From: Paludibacter sp.
Lineage (GTDB): Bacteria; Bacteroidota; Bacteroidia; Bacteroidales; Paludibacteraceae
Reading direction: 5' to 3'
Length of the DNA stretch: 62,482 nt
Assembly (NCBI GenBank): GCA_028692715.1
Contig: JAQUWU010000030.1
Span: 1-62,482, forward strand
Shown here: piece by piece, positions 7,497-15,696 of the stretch
Layout of the letters: each line of letters begins with the position of its first letter
Position numbering within the stretch: the stretch's first letter is position 1
Translations under genes and position numbers: made by a program
The notes under the pieces: generated by a model
Told to the model about the DNA's origin: nothing
What the model saw: the letters and a program-made list of their open reading frames with translations, nothing else
The model's database searches: none

Positions 7497-8862
7497 TCAT
7501 TAATGCTCCAGTCCGTTCATTAATCTTACTGATAATAAATTGGTTTCCTAATGAAAATGCCGTTTTCATATCAGATTTTACATTTCCACAAGAATAACCA
7601 CTTTCTCTAAAGCAAGGATAATACTTACCATCAGGTCCAATTGTACGGTCCTTAATATTCAAGCACTTTTCACATCCGATACTGCAGGTTAGTCTAAACA
7701 CTTCAATAAATAAATGTTGATTATTAAATACAAATAAATATCTCACTTTGTTCTCGTTCTCAAATTGGAATCTTATCTCCCCCAATTTTAAAGCTACTTC
7801 ACTCAATATTTTTTTTATACTCTCGTAATCTAACACATACGGTAACAATGTGCTATTATGTTCATCAGTAAGCAATTCCAAAAATGTGATTTTTTTAACT
7901 CCTTTATTTATACATGTAATGAGACTATTCTTAAAGTCATCTACTTTATCATTGACTTCTTTTAATACTACATAATTTAATCTGAAATCGATTTCTGCAT
8001 TAACTAGGGATTCTATCCCACTCATTACTTTAGGATACTGATTAGAAGTCTTTGTTATGAAATCAAACTTATCTTCGTATAAACTATGAACAGATAAATT
8101 TATATATATATTTCCTTTATATAGCTGAATTATTTCTATAAATTTATTGTTAATCAAAGCTCCATTCGTAATAATTTTTATACTCGGTGTATAATTCATC
8201 TGATTACAAGTCTCAATAATTTTTGTTAAGCCATCAAAGTTAATTAATGGCTCACCACCAGATAAAGAAATCGTATGGCATCCATTTGATTGACCTTGTG
8301 TTAATAACATTTTTATTTGTTCTTGATCGAGTGATAATGACTCATTTATTTCCATGCCCTCTCCATGACAAAATAGACATTTGAAATTACACTTGTTTGT
8401 GAGTAATAATCTTATTTCATTGCCTTGAGTGACATAATAATCTAAGTGAATTTTAATTCCATCACTGTAGTTTCCTTCTGATAACCTTGCAATTTTAAAA
8501 CCATTTTTTATAGATAGTCTTATCATTTCTGGTCTATGATTATATGTTGCTAAAGTAATTTTAGAAAATCGTTCTACTTTCGCTCTATTTATCATAAATT
8601 CAATAAAAAAACTCCAATTTCCACCATTTCTAAATTCTTCAACAACACCACCTAACCATAAGTAATAACTTAATTCACTTACTTGTTTTTCTACAATACA
8701 ATATCCAACAAGAACTTCGTCATAAATAAGAAAATTTTCCATATTTTTAGTTTTTACTTTTCTGTTATATGATTCATATGGAAATTCTTCTTTAAAAATA
8801 CATTTGTGTATTTTGGCAAGTAGCTCTATATCACAAGTTTCACATATTTTCTTCATATCCAT
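7486..8862 (-). CDS. GNAT acetyltransferase-radical SAM fusion protein
   Basis: A 458-residue two-domain protein. Residues 1 to about 145 look like a GNAT acyltransferase (VGYCIVEKQ strand, GGVVEEFRNGGNWSFFIEF near the acetyl-CoA loop, then ATYNHRPEMIRLSIKNGF). Residues from about 150 form a radical SAM domain with LTNKCNFKCLFCHGEG (CxxxCxxC iron-sulfur motif) and SLSGGEPLIN (the GGE motif that holds SAM). The C-terminus has a cysteine cluster CSIGCEKCLN followed by YYPCFRESGYSCGNV, typical of an auxiliary SPASM-like or twitch cluster. It would carry out SAM-dependent radical chemistry, with the GNAT part perhaps loading or acylating the substrate. Its start overlaps the upstream aminotransferase by 23 bases. 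The GNAT assignment is weaker than the radical SAM one. Confidence 0.82.
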   Translation of the reverse strand: MDMKKICETCDIELLAKIHKCIFKEEFPYESYNRKVKTKNMENFLIYDEVLVGYCIVEKQVSELSYYLWLGGVVEEFRNGGNWSFFIEFMINRAKVERFSKITLATYNHRPEMIRLSIKNGFKIARLSEGNYSDGIKIHLDYYVTQGNEIRLLLTNKCNFKCLFCHGEGMEINESLSLDQEQIKMLLTQGQSNGCHTISLSGGEPLINFDGLTKIIETCNQMNYTPSIKIITNGALINNKFIEIIQLYKGNIYINLSVHSLYEDKFDFITKTSNQYPKVMSGIESLVNAEIDFRLNYVVLKEVNDKVDDFKNSLITCINKGVKKITFLELLTDEHNSTLLPYVLDYESIKKILSEVALKLGEIRFQFENENKVRYLFVFNNQHLFIEVFRLTCSIGCEKCLNIKDRTIGPDGKYYPCFRESGYSCGNVKSDMKTAFSLGNQFIISKINERTGALMNEI

Positions 8863-10045
8863 ACTCCCTCATATAATCTTTTATGGCCGAAATATAAGAA
8901 TCAATAATTTCATATTCATGGAAAGTGAAGGTAGGAAAAGTAATGATTTGTTCATGGTATCGATGTGCACACGGACATGGATACTCACTTTCATTCTTTT
9001 CAAAATTATATAGAATGTATTGATTATTTTTGAATATTTGGTAATCACCCAAAACACCTGTTTTTGGTAAACTAACGTCGTAGCTCTTGGAATTCATCCA
9101 TTCAACAAAATGTTTTTTATTAATTTTCAACTTCTCAAAATCAGCTCTTGGCTTGAAACCATACCAAGCACCCATTGAAGTCACATAAGTCCTCTTAGTC
9201 ATTGATTTAAAAAATGTTTCTTCTTCTAATCTTCTCTCAAAGTATTCTAAGGTAACCTTACGACTATTAATCCAATTAAAACAATATCTCTCAAGTTGAT
9301 GGAGTACCATAACTGCTGCCAATGGATGAATTCTTAATTTTAATCCATAACCAGTTCTCTCAAGAGGCTTAAATTCTGGAGTTTTGACGCTATTTGATGG
9401 TCTTTTCAAGTTATGACCTAAAAGTACTGCTCGTTCAAAAATTTCTTGACTGTCAGTTAATAAAATTCCCCCTTCACCACCACTAAGAAGCTTGTTTCCC
9501 TGTAGACTCCAACAAGCCACATCTCCAAATGTTCCCACAAATTTCCCATTATACTCTGCAAAATGCGCATGTGAACAATCTTCCACATATTTCAAATCAT
9601 ACTTCTTACAAATTTCTAGAACTCCTTCTTTATCACACGGATGTCCCCACTGATCATTTGTTAAAATCACCCTAGTTTTCGAAGTAATTAGTTCTTCAAT
9701 TTTAAGTACATCAATATTTCCAGTATCTTCTTCAACATCACAAAATACAATCTTAACTCCAAAGTGAAGAAGCGGGGTTGCTGTTGCATGATAACTATAA
9801 GATGTACAAATCACCTCATCTCCCGGCACTAAATTGATCCCGAAAAATGCTGAATAAAGTGCCATTGTTCCTGATGAAACGAGTAATCCATATTTTCTGC
9901 CATGTAGTTTTGAAAATAAGGTTTCTAACTCTTTATAAACACCGCTATCGTCCGCTATAGATAATGGATTCCCTTCATTAATATATTTTTTTACAACATC
10001 CCCCATTTCATCTATATGAGGTGGCCATATAAATTTTTCATTCAT
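8840..10045 (-). CDS. DegT/DnrJ/EryC1-family PLP aminotransferase
   Basis: A 401-residue fold-type I aminotransferase. LVSSGTMALYSAFFGI, GDEVICTSYSYHATATPLL, VEDCSHAHFAEYNGKFVGT and WSLQGNKLLSGGEGG follow the family order, and the Lys in QGNK is the expected PLP-binding residue. Family members transfer an amino group to keto sugars, inosose or aminodehydroshikimate. The overall pattern (HAH after the DC, GKxxSGGEGG, then LGHNLKRPS) recalls the cyclitol and 3-amino-5-hydroxybenzoate synthase branch, but this is only a resemblance. The ATG at 10045 was preferred because AGGAG is ten bases upstream; another ATG overlaps the preceding stop. The substrate should be the ketone made by the neighbouring dehydrogenases. 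Confidence 0.88.
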   Translation of the reverse strand: MNEKFIWPPHIDEMGDVVKKYINEGNPLSIADDSGVYKELETLFSKLHGRKYGLLVSSGTMALYSAFFGINLVPGDEVICTSYSYHATATPLLHFGVKIVFCDVEEDTGNIDVLKIEELITSKTRVILTNDQWGHPCDKEGVLEICKKYDLKYVEDCSHAHFAEYNGKFVGTFGDVACWSLQGNKLLSGGEGGILLTDSQEIFERAVLLGHNLKRPSNSVKTPEFKPLERTGYGLKLRIHPLAAVMVLHQLERYCFNWINSRKVTLEYFERRLEEETFFKSMTKRTYVTSMGAWYGFKPRADFEKLKINKKHFVEWMNSKSYDVSLPKTGVLGDYQIFKNNQYILYNFEKNESEYPCPCAHRYHEQIITFPTFTFHEYEIIDSYISAIKDYMREYGYEENM

Positions 10046-10050
10046 AGTAT

Positions 10051-10977
10051 TCATTCTCCTTTAATCAGATTATCTGAGAGTCTCACCAGCATGATCTTAG
10101 CATCCCAAAATCTCATGTTTAGTATTCTACTTGATTGTGTAGTATCAAGTGAAACATCTTTGGGTCTAATGAGATCATTAGACACACCCGCAATAACATA
10201 CCGATCATCTAAATCAAATCGTTTTGCTATCATTTTTCCAAACTCATAGCGGCTAACTTTTTCGCTTCCACAGCAGTGAATTATACCTGTAATGTTTTCT
10301 TCTAATATTATTTTTAATTGGCAAAAAAGCAATTCTATAGATGTGGGTGTAATAAACTCATCTTCAGGTAATATAATTGGTTCCTTATTCGTCAGTTTGT
10401 GTAATACATGTTGAACTATAAATCCTTGAACTACTAAAGTAGAATGATTTTTAATATTATCAAAATAAGTTAATTGATGAGTAGGTATTTCACCAAAGAC
10501 CATTGCCGTTCTACAAATCGCTACGTTTATATCTTTTTTTAATATATTTTCTGCTAAAACTTTTAACTCACCATATTGATTAATAGCTTTTGTATTACTC
10601 TCTTCTAAATAATTACCATGCTTCCCATCAAAAACTTGATCGCTAGATATAAATATAAATTTTGCATTTTTTCTTTTAGCCAAATTATATATTTCAATTG
10701 TTGCAGTAAAATTAGTATGGTACGCTGCTTCAAAATTATTTTCACACTTACTTAAAGATTTTTCAGCTGCAGCGTGAATAACATAATCAATACTATGTAA
10801 ATCGAATACTTTTTCAATCTCTTTATAATTCTTTATGTCTATTTTATAAAAGAAGCCATTGAATTTTCTTTCGATACTTTCTTTGTCAATTCCAATAATT
10901 ATATAGTCTTCTCTAAATTTTTCGGCCAGATAGTTTCCAATAAATCCTGAAGATCCAGTAATTAAAATAGTTTTCAT
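10051..10977 (-). CDS. NAD(P)-dependent epimerase/reductase, RmlD-like
   Basis: A 308-residue extended short-chain dehydrogenase. MKTILITGSSGFIGNYLAEKF gives the GxxGxxG cofactor motif at residues 7-13; HAAAEKS, ISSDQVFDG and a Tyr-Gly-x-x-Lys motif (NQYGELKVLAEN) give the catalytic core. SSDQVFDGKHG and QYGELKxxAE are the RmlD/dTDP-4-dehydrorhamnose reductase style. Near the end are CCGSEKVSRYEFGKMIAK and DVSLDTTQS, also RmlD-like. It likely reduces or epimerises a nucleotide-activated sugar or a related ketone. It overlaps its two neighbours by four bases (ATGA) at each end, so it is made as part of one operon. Confidence 0.87.
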   Translation of the reverse strand: MKTILITGSSGFIGNYLAEKFREDYIIIGIDKESIERKFNGFFYKIDIKNYKEIEKVFDLHSIDYVIHAAAEKSLSKCENNFEAAYHTNFTATIEIYNLAKRKNAKFIFISSDQVFDGKHGNYLEESNTKAINQYGELKVLAENILKKDINVAICRTAMVFGEIPTHQLTYFDNIKNHSTLVVQGFIVQHVLHKLTNKEPIILPEDEFITPTSIELLFCQLKIILEENITGIIHCCGSEKVSRYEFGKMIAKRFDLDDRYVIAGVSNDLIRPKDVSLDTTQSSRILNMRFWDAKIMLVRLSDNLIKGE

Positions 10978-12746
10978 CTTTCACCAAGTGCAGCCTTAGC
11001 TGCCTCCTTCATAACTTGCTTTTCTTTATAAGTCAATTCAACTCCAAATCCTTTGTGAAAACTAAGTGCAGCTTGCTCTACTAGCATATTAATCCCTCTA
11101 CAGATTTGATTCTTATTGCTTACTAATTGTAATAATTGTGTCTCATACGGATTATAGACCATCTCTGCTACGCAAGCACTTTTGGCGAGCTCTCTTATTA
11201 ACTTTTTTGAAAAAACTAATTCATTTTCATGCCCTACCATTCCGCATGGAGTTGCATTTACCAACAAATCAATATTCTTAAGTATTTTTTCCAGTTGATT
11301 GTAAGTCACTTTTGATATTAAATGATTCCCTATTAATTGATCATACTTATCCAATAGATTATCTAAATTATCTTCATTAATATCATAAATGAAAATTTTT
11401 TTAACTCCACTTTTAAGTAAATAGAATGGAAGAGTCATACTCCCACCACCGGCTCCTAATATCAAGACAGAAGCATCCTCTAACTTTATCTTTTTAGTAA
11501 CTGCTTTTACCAGCCCTTCCCCATCTGTATTGTAGCCTTTTAGTATTCCATTATCTAAAATGATAGTATTTATTACGCCAAAATCACTTATTTTTATCTC
11601 CACAGAATTACATCGATCAAAAATTAAATGTTTCCAGGGCATTGCAATATTTGCCCCTACTAATTTATTATCTAGTATCATTTTATTTAGTTTATCCATT
11701 ACAGGCTGTGGTTCATCTTCACTGATAATGAAGTAATTTATAGGAAATTTCAAATAATCAAACAACGCATTCCACATAAATGGAGCTACACTGTACTCTT
11801 TAATTCTTGCCCCCCCTATAAGGCCCCAGTTGAATATTCCCAATCGTTTAATTATATTTCTGACTGTATCAACACCTTGTTTCACGTTTTGTTGTACAAT
11901 TATACTGCAATGTAAACTTTTAATCATATCACTTGCATATGGTGTAGCATCGCAATAAATCAAATAATTATAGATTGCGCCAATACAGTGAATAGAAATA
12001 TTAGATTGATTTTCACAAGTCCATTTTATTAATGCTTCTTCATTATTTTCAATAAAAAGCAAACGACTAAATTGAAAATTGCTTTCAAATTTTTCTTCAA
12101 CTTCTTTAGATGTAAGTTCTAACAAAATCAAAAAAGTGTTATTATAAACTTTATTGTTTAATTGATTATCAGAGTGAGAAATATTAGGTGAATATGTCTG
12201 TCCTGTTCTATAAATAGCTTTTACATCCTCTATTCCTACAGACAACTCTTCAAGTATAGAATGAGATAAATACTTGTATAAAGCAACTTGTCTTTCTTCT
12301 ACAAATTGTTTGTCAAGATATCCAGAAAACCCAGAAACATTTCCATTCATATTCTCTTTGACTCCAAAAACTAACTTATTGTCAGTTGTGAGAACTAAGC
12401 ATAATGAAGATAATGCTGTGATATGATTAGCCGATACATAACAAGCATACTTCTCGAATTCCTTAGTTCTCCCAAATGCCTGTACATACCTAAATTTACT
12501 CATAAATACATAGTCAGTTTTCCGAATTTCGTCATACCCTGCAAAAAAATAGGTTCCTTTATCTTTTGCTACATCAGGGTTTTTTAATGAAAAATTTTCC
12601 CAATTCTCATTAACTTCCTTTTCAATTTCTTCGGGTAATACTATTTCCTCATCGAGAACTTCTATTTTATAAGAACTACTTTTTTTATTAATCCTCTGTT
12701 TCAAACCACACTCTAAAATATATATGCATCTTTTATCTTTTTGCAT
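10974..12746 (-). CDS. Nudix-like domain fused to shikimate dehydrogenase
   Basis: A 590-residue protein, about twice the length of a usual AroE. Residues from about 315 form a shikimate/quinate dehydrogenase: WGLIGGARIKEYSVAPFMWN (substrate site, S.SP-like), GANIAMPWKH (where AroE usually has GxNVTxPxK), GYNTDGEGLVKAV and a cofactor loop VLILGAGGGS, then NATPCGMVG. The catalytic Lys of the MPWKH motif is present. Residues 1 to about 290 are not AroE; a stretch GFSGYLDKQF...SILEELSVGIEDV recalls a degenerate Nudix box, so this may be a sensing or nucleotide-binding domain. The combination with a DegT aminotransferase suggests handling of a shikimate-like or aminoshikimate-like compound. The SDH call is firm; the N-terminal call is tentative. 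Confidence 0.82.
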   Translation of the reverse strand: MQKDKRCIYILECGLKQRINKKSSSYKIEVLDEEIVLPEEIEKEVNENWENFSLKNPDVAKDKGTYFFAGYDEIRKTDYVFMSKFRYVQAFGRTKEFEKYACYVSANHITALSSLCLVLTTDNKLVFGVKENMNGNVSGFSGYLDKQFVEERQVALYKYLSHSILEELSVGIEDVKAIYRTGQTYSPNISHSDNQLNNKVYNNTFLILLELTSKEVEEKFESNFQFSRLLFIENNEEALIKWTCENQSNISIHCIGAIYNYLIYCDATPYASDMIKSLHCSIIVQQNVKQGVDTVRNIIKRLGIFNWGLIGGARIKEYSVAPFMWNALFDYLKFPINYFIISEDEPQPVMDKLNKMILDNKLVGANIAMPWKHLIFDRCNSVEIKISDFGVINTIILDNGILKGYNTDGEGLVKAVTKKIKLEDASVLILGAGGGSMTLPFYLLKSGVKKIFIYDINEDNLDNLLDKYDQLIGNHLISKVTYNQLEKILKNIDLLVNATPCGMVGHENELVFSKKLIRELAKSACVAEMVYNPYETQLLQLVSNKNQICRGINMLVEQAALSFHKGFGVELTYKEKQVMKEAAKAALGER

Positions 12747-12781
12747 TTCTCACCCCAGCCATTCGTATTTCTAAAATACTC

Positions 12782-13513
12782 TTACTCTATTATTCTAAAA
12801 TACTCCTTAATAATTTGTTTGCTTTCCTCTGAAAATTCATCCCATTTTCTTATTGATTTAAAAACATCCATACGCGGGTTATCTTTCTTAATATCTATAA
12901 AACAGTTCGAATAATTTTTTATTAATTGGTTGTGTAATTGACTGATTTCTTGATTCACTATGATTTCAAACTTAGGCGCATGTAAAAACTTATTATATAA
13001 TACACCAGGATATAGGAAACTGCCATAGTACAAAAATTTAGGTAATTTATAAACATTTAATTCTTGTATACAAAATTTGGGTTTGTTATAAATATGCTTT
13101 TCTCCATAAAAATTGTAATAATCATTAGTTGGCTTTTCTTCAGCATCAGTCATTTTATTCAGGAGCTCTGACATACCATTAGGTATGCTATTAGAAAGTT
13201 TTTCAAAATATTCTATACTAATAAAGTCCATAGAGATCGCAATGCCATTAAGTTTAAATTTAGTTGCAAACAAATCTATTTTTTGATCATTTAATGCTTT
13301 AAGAGCTTCGATATAGAGATTATATTTTACGAAATTAAGACTCTCTATTTTTTCAATATCATCATAGATGATAACACAATCTAAATCATCACAATCTTCA
13401 TAAGAAAAATTATCTTTATATGCCACTGAACCTACTATCACTAAGTTCAATTTTTTTTCACAACAAATCTTTCTTAAACTATCTAATACAAAATTCAATG
13501 CAATTATATCCAT
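12782..13513 (-). CDS. Pol beta-type nucleotidyltransferase
   Basis: A 243-residue protein started at ATG 13513 (GAGGGA upstream; the longer frame begins with TTG). NLVIVGSVAYKDNFSYED followed by DDLDCVII fits the nucleotidyltransferase GS...DxD catalytic motif, and ISMDFIS can supply the third acidic residue. Such proteins move a nucleoside monophosphate onto sugars, aminoglycosides, proteins or RNA. The C-terminal half (KFCIQELNVYKLPKFLYY) is not recognised. It lies between the sugar dehydrogenase and the Nudix-SDH gene (35-base gap), which points to nucleotide activation of a small molecule. A role as a toxin cannot be excluded, but no HEPN antitoxin partner sits beside it. Confidence 0.72.
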   Translation of the reverse strand: MDIIALNFVLDSLRKICCEKKLNLVIVGSVAYKDNFSYEDCDDLDCVIIYDDIEKIESLNFVKYNLYIEALKALNDQKIDLFATKFKLNGIAISMDFISIEYFEKLSNSIPNGMSELLNKMTDAEEKPTNDYYNFYGEKHIYNKPKFCIQELNVYKLPKFLYYGSFLYPGVLYNKFLHAPKFEIIVNQEISQLHNQLIKNYSNCFIDIKKDNPRMDVFKSIRKWDEFSEESKQIIKEYFRIIE

Positions 13514-13614
13514 ATCATCCCTCAAATTATGCTCATTGTATTATTTTAGAAAATTATATTCACTACTATCTCAATTTAATAAAACTTTGTATCCGTATCA
13601 TACTGGCTCAATTA

Positions 13615-14907
13615 TTATCGCCCAATTGAATAATACTGAACATTGAATTGATCTGCACTTTCTTTGTTATAGCAATTACGACCGTCAAAAATGATTGGAG
13701 TTTTCATTAATTTTTTGTATTGTTCAAAACTTAACTTGGTTATTTCTTCCCATTCCGTAAAAATGAATACCAATTCAGCATCTTTAATAGCATGCTCCAT
13801 TATGTTAGTACACTTTATTTTATCACCAAACAACTTTATGATATTTTCTAAACCAACCGGATCATAGATGTGTAAGTTTGCACCATTTTCTAGCAAATAA
13901 GTTATATTAGGTATAGATGGAGCCTCTCTTATATCATCAGTACCCGGTTTATAAGTCACTCCTAAAATTGCTATTTTTTTATTTCTAAAACAACCAATAA
14001 CCTCTGTTGCTTTCATTACTAACTTCATTTTTTGTTTTTCATTCACTTCAATTGCAGCCTTAACTGTTTTTAACTCATAATTATGATCGCAAGCTAACCA
14101 ACGAAGTGCTTTTGTGTCTTTTGGAAAACACGAGCCACCGTAACCAACACCAGCTTTTAAAAATTTGCTACCAATACGTTCATCGTAACTCATGCCGACT
14201 GCAACGTCCTCAATATTTGCACCAACAATTTCACACAAATTTGCAATATCATTCATAAAAGAAATTTTTAATGCTAAGAAATCATTAGATGCATATTTTA
14301 TCATTTCTGCACTTTTTCTATCTGTAACAACAATTGGTCTGTTAAATGGTTCATACATTTTTCTTAATATTTTTTCTGACCCAACACTATTAACGCCTAT
14401 AACAATCCTCGCAGCATTAAAAGTGTCACTTACTGCTGTTCCCTGCGCTAAAAACTCAGGGTTAGAAGCTACCTCGATTTTTACATTATATTTCAAATTT
14501 TTATTAATCAATTTTTCAACATTATCACTTGTTCCAACTGGAACTGTTGACTTTAAAACAACCAAAACGTCTTTTTTAACATTTTCTGCGATTTGAACAA
14601 CTACTGAATTTAGAAACTCTAAGTTTGCAGATCCATCACAGTTTTCTGGTGTGCCAATTGCTATTACAATAACCTCAGCTAATTCAAAACAATTTTTATG
14701 ATTAGTGCTGAACTCAATCATTTTTCGTTTAATGTTTTTTTTCAATAGTAAACCCAGATCTTTTTCATATATAGGACACTCACTAGTGTTTAACAACTTT
14801 ATCTTATTTTCATCTGTATCTACACAGTAAACTTTATGACCAACTTCAGACAAACTTACTCCTGTTACAAGCCCTACATATCCTACTCCAACTATACAAA
14901 TATTCAT
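13615..14907 (-). CDS. ugd: UDP-glucose/nucleotide-sugar 6-dehydrogenase
   Basis: A 430-residue dehydrogenase started at the ATG at 14907, with GGTAGGA before it. MNICIVGVGYVGLVTGVSLS is the NAD-binding GxGYVG signature. NPEFLAQGTAV has the conserved Glu, GVGYGGSCFPKDTKAL carries the catalytic Cys, and LGVTYKPGTDDIREAPS marks the C-terminal UDP-binding domain. It performs two-step NAD-dependent oxidation of UDP-glucose (or a similar sugar nucleotide) to the uronic acid. It is the first gene of the biosynthetic operon as read on the minus strand. Length and motifs are normal. The exact sugar is not determined; UDP-glucose is the commonest substrate of this branch. Confidence 0.92.
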   Translation of the reverse strand: MNICIVGVGYVGLVTGVSLSEVGHKVYCVDTDENKIKLLNTSECPIYEKDLGLLLKKNIKRKMIEFSTNHKNCFELAEVIVIAIGTPENCDGSANLEFLNSVVVQIAENVKKDVLVVLKSTVPVGTSDNVEKLINKNLKYNVKIEVASNPEFLAQGTAVSDTFNAARIVIGVNSVGSEKILRKMYEPFNRPIVVTDRKSAEMIKYASNDFLALKISFMNDIANLCEIVGANIEDVAVGMSYDERIGSKFLKAGVGYGGSCFPKDTKALRWLACDHNYELKTVKAAIEVNEKQKMKLVMKATEVIGCFRNKKIAILGVTYKPGTDDIREAPSIPNITYLLENGANLHIYDPVGLENIIKLFGDKIKCTNIMEHAIKDAELVFIFTEWEEITKLSFEQYKKLMKTPIIFDGRNCYNKESADQFNVQYYSIGR

Positions 14908-15105
14908 ATTTTTTCCTACCATATCACATTTAAGACAAACTGAATTATTTATGTTATCAGTAAGTCAGTGCTCATTTTAAAATTATTATGTTCCTCAGTA
15001 AAACTCAGAACTCCTTAATAATTGCTATGTGGTTTTTAAAGTAATATTGGCTATTTCGACAGATAAAGTTAATCAAAAGAGAAGAGATACACCAACGCTT
15101 GACTA

Positions 15106-15696
15106 TCACATTATATCTCCTGATATAAACAACTCAGTACTTTGAGATATATTGATCTCAACTCTTTTTTCTCTGACTTTATGAAACCAATCCTCGTATT
15201 TGTTGTATCTATCTGTTATCAAATGGATTCTCTGATTTTTCGAGCCAATAAGATTCCTAGTATTGTCTATTTGCTGTTCATCAAATTTTCCATCAACAAT
15301 TAAGTCAACACTTTCAACCATTTCCTTATCCAAATATTCTACAGTTCTTCCTGTAAATAGAATTGTCCCAAACCCGTTATTTGCCATTATTTTAGCTAAC
15401 ACACATAGTCCTTCCTGCAAAGTGGGTTCTCCACCAAGGAAAGTAACCCCTTCAATTCCGTATAATTTTTGCGACTCTAATGCAATATCAACAATTTCTT
15501 GAACAGTCATAATATGCGCAATAACAATCGGTTGTAACTCGGGATTACAACAACCTTCACATAATATATTACAGCCCTGGAACCATATAGCCATACGCTT
15601 AAATGGTCCCTCTGCCTCGGTACACATATTAATGTGTGCAACATTCAACTTCTTACTCAAATCTAAAGGCAAGCCCTTCTTGTTTAGTTCCGACAC
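15106..15696 (-). CDS. NrdG-like radical SAM activating enzyme
   Basis: A 196-residue protein of the small radical SAM activase type. AIWFQGCNILCEGCCNPEL holds CxxxCxxC followed by the N/P seen in anaerobic ribonucleotide reductase activase NrdG, and VTFLGGEPTLQEG has the SAM-binding GGEP motif. FTGRTVEYL and VDLIVDGKFDEQQ follow the NrdG/PflA fold. The GTG start at 15696 lies within the end of the ClpB-like gene (44-base overlap). It is the last gene of the five-gene operon. Classical partners would be glycyl radical enzymes, but no glycyl radical protein with an RVxGY-type C-terminus is encoded in the window. It therefore probably modifies or activates a partner in its own operon. Family is certain; substrate is unknown. 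Confidence 0.85.
   Translation of the reverse strand: MSELNKKGLPLDLSKKLNVAHINMCTEAEGPFKRMAIWFQGCNILCEGCCNPELQPIVIAHIMTVQEIVDIALESQKLYGIEGVTFLGGEPTLQEGLCVLAKIMANNGFGTILFTGRTVEYLDKEMVESVDLIVDGKFDEQQIDNTRNLIGSKNQRIHLITDRYNKYEDWFHKVREKRVEINISQSTELFISGDIM

Noticed and set aside
12782-13513. Nucleotidyltransferase as half of a MNT/HEPN toxin-antitoxin pair
   Set aside because: No small HEPN gene is adjacent, the protein is much longer than MntA antitoxins and it sits within a biosynthetic operon.
15106-15696. Radical SAM protein as prokaryotic viperin
   Set aside because: It is too short and has the NrdG-type GCNxxCxGC context; viperin-like sequence outside the cluster is absent.
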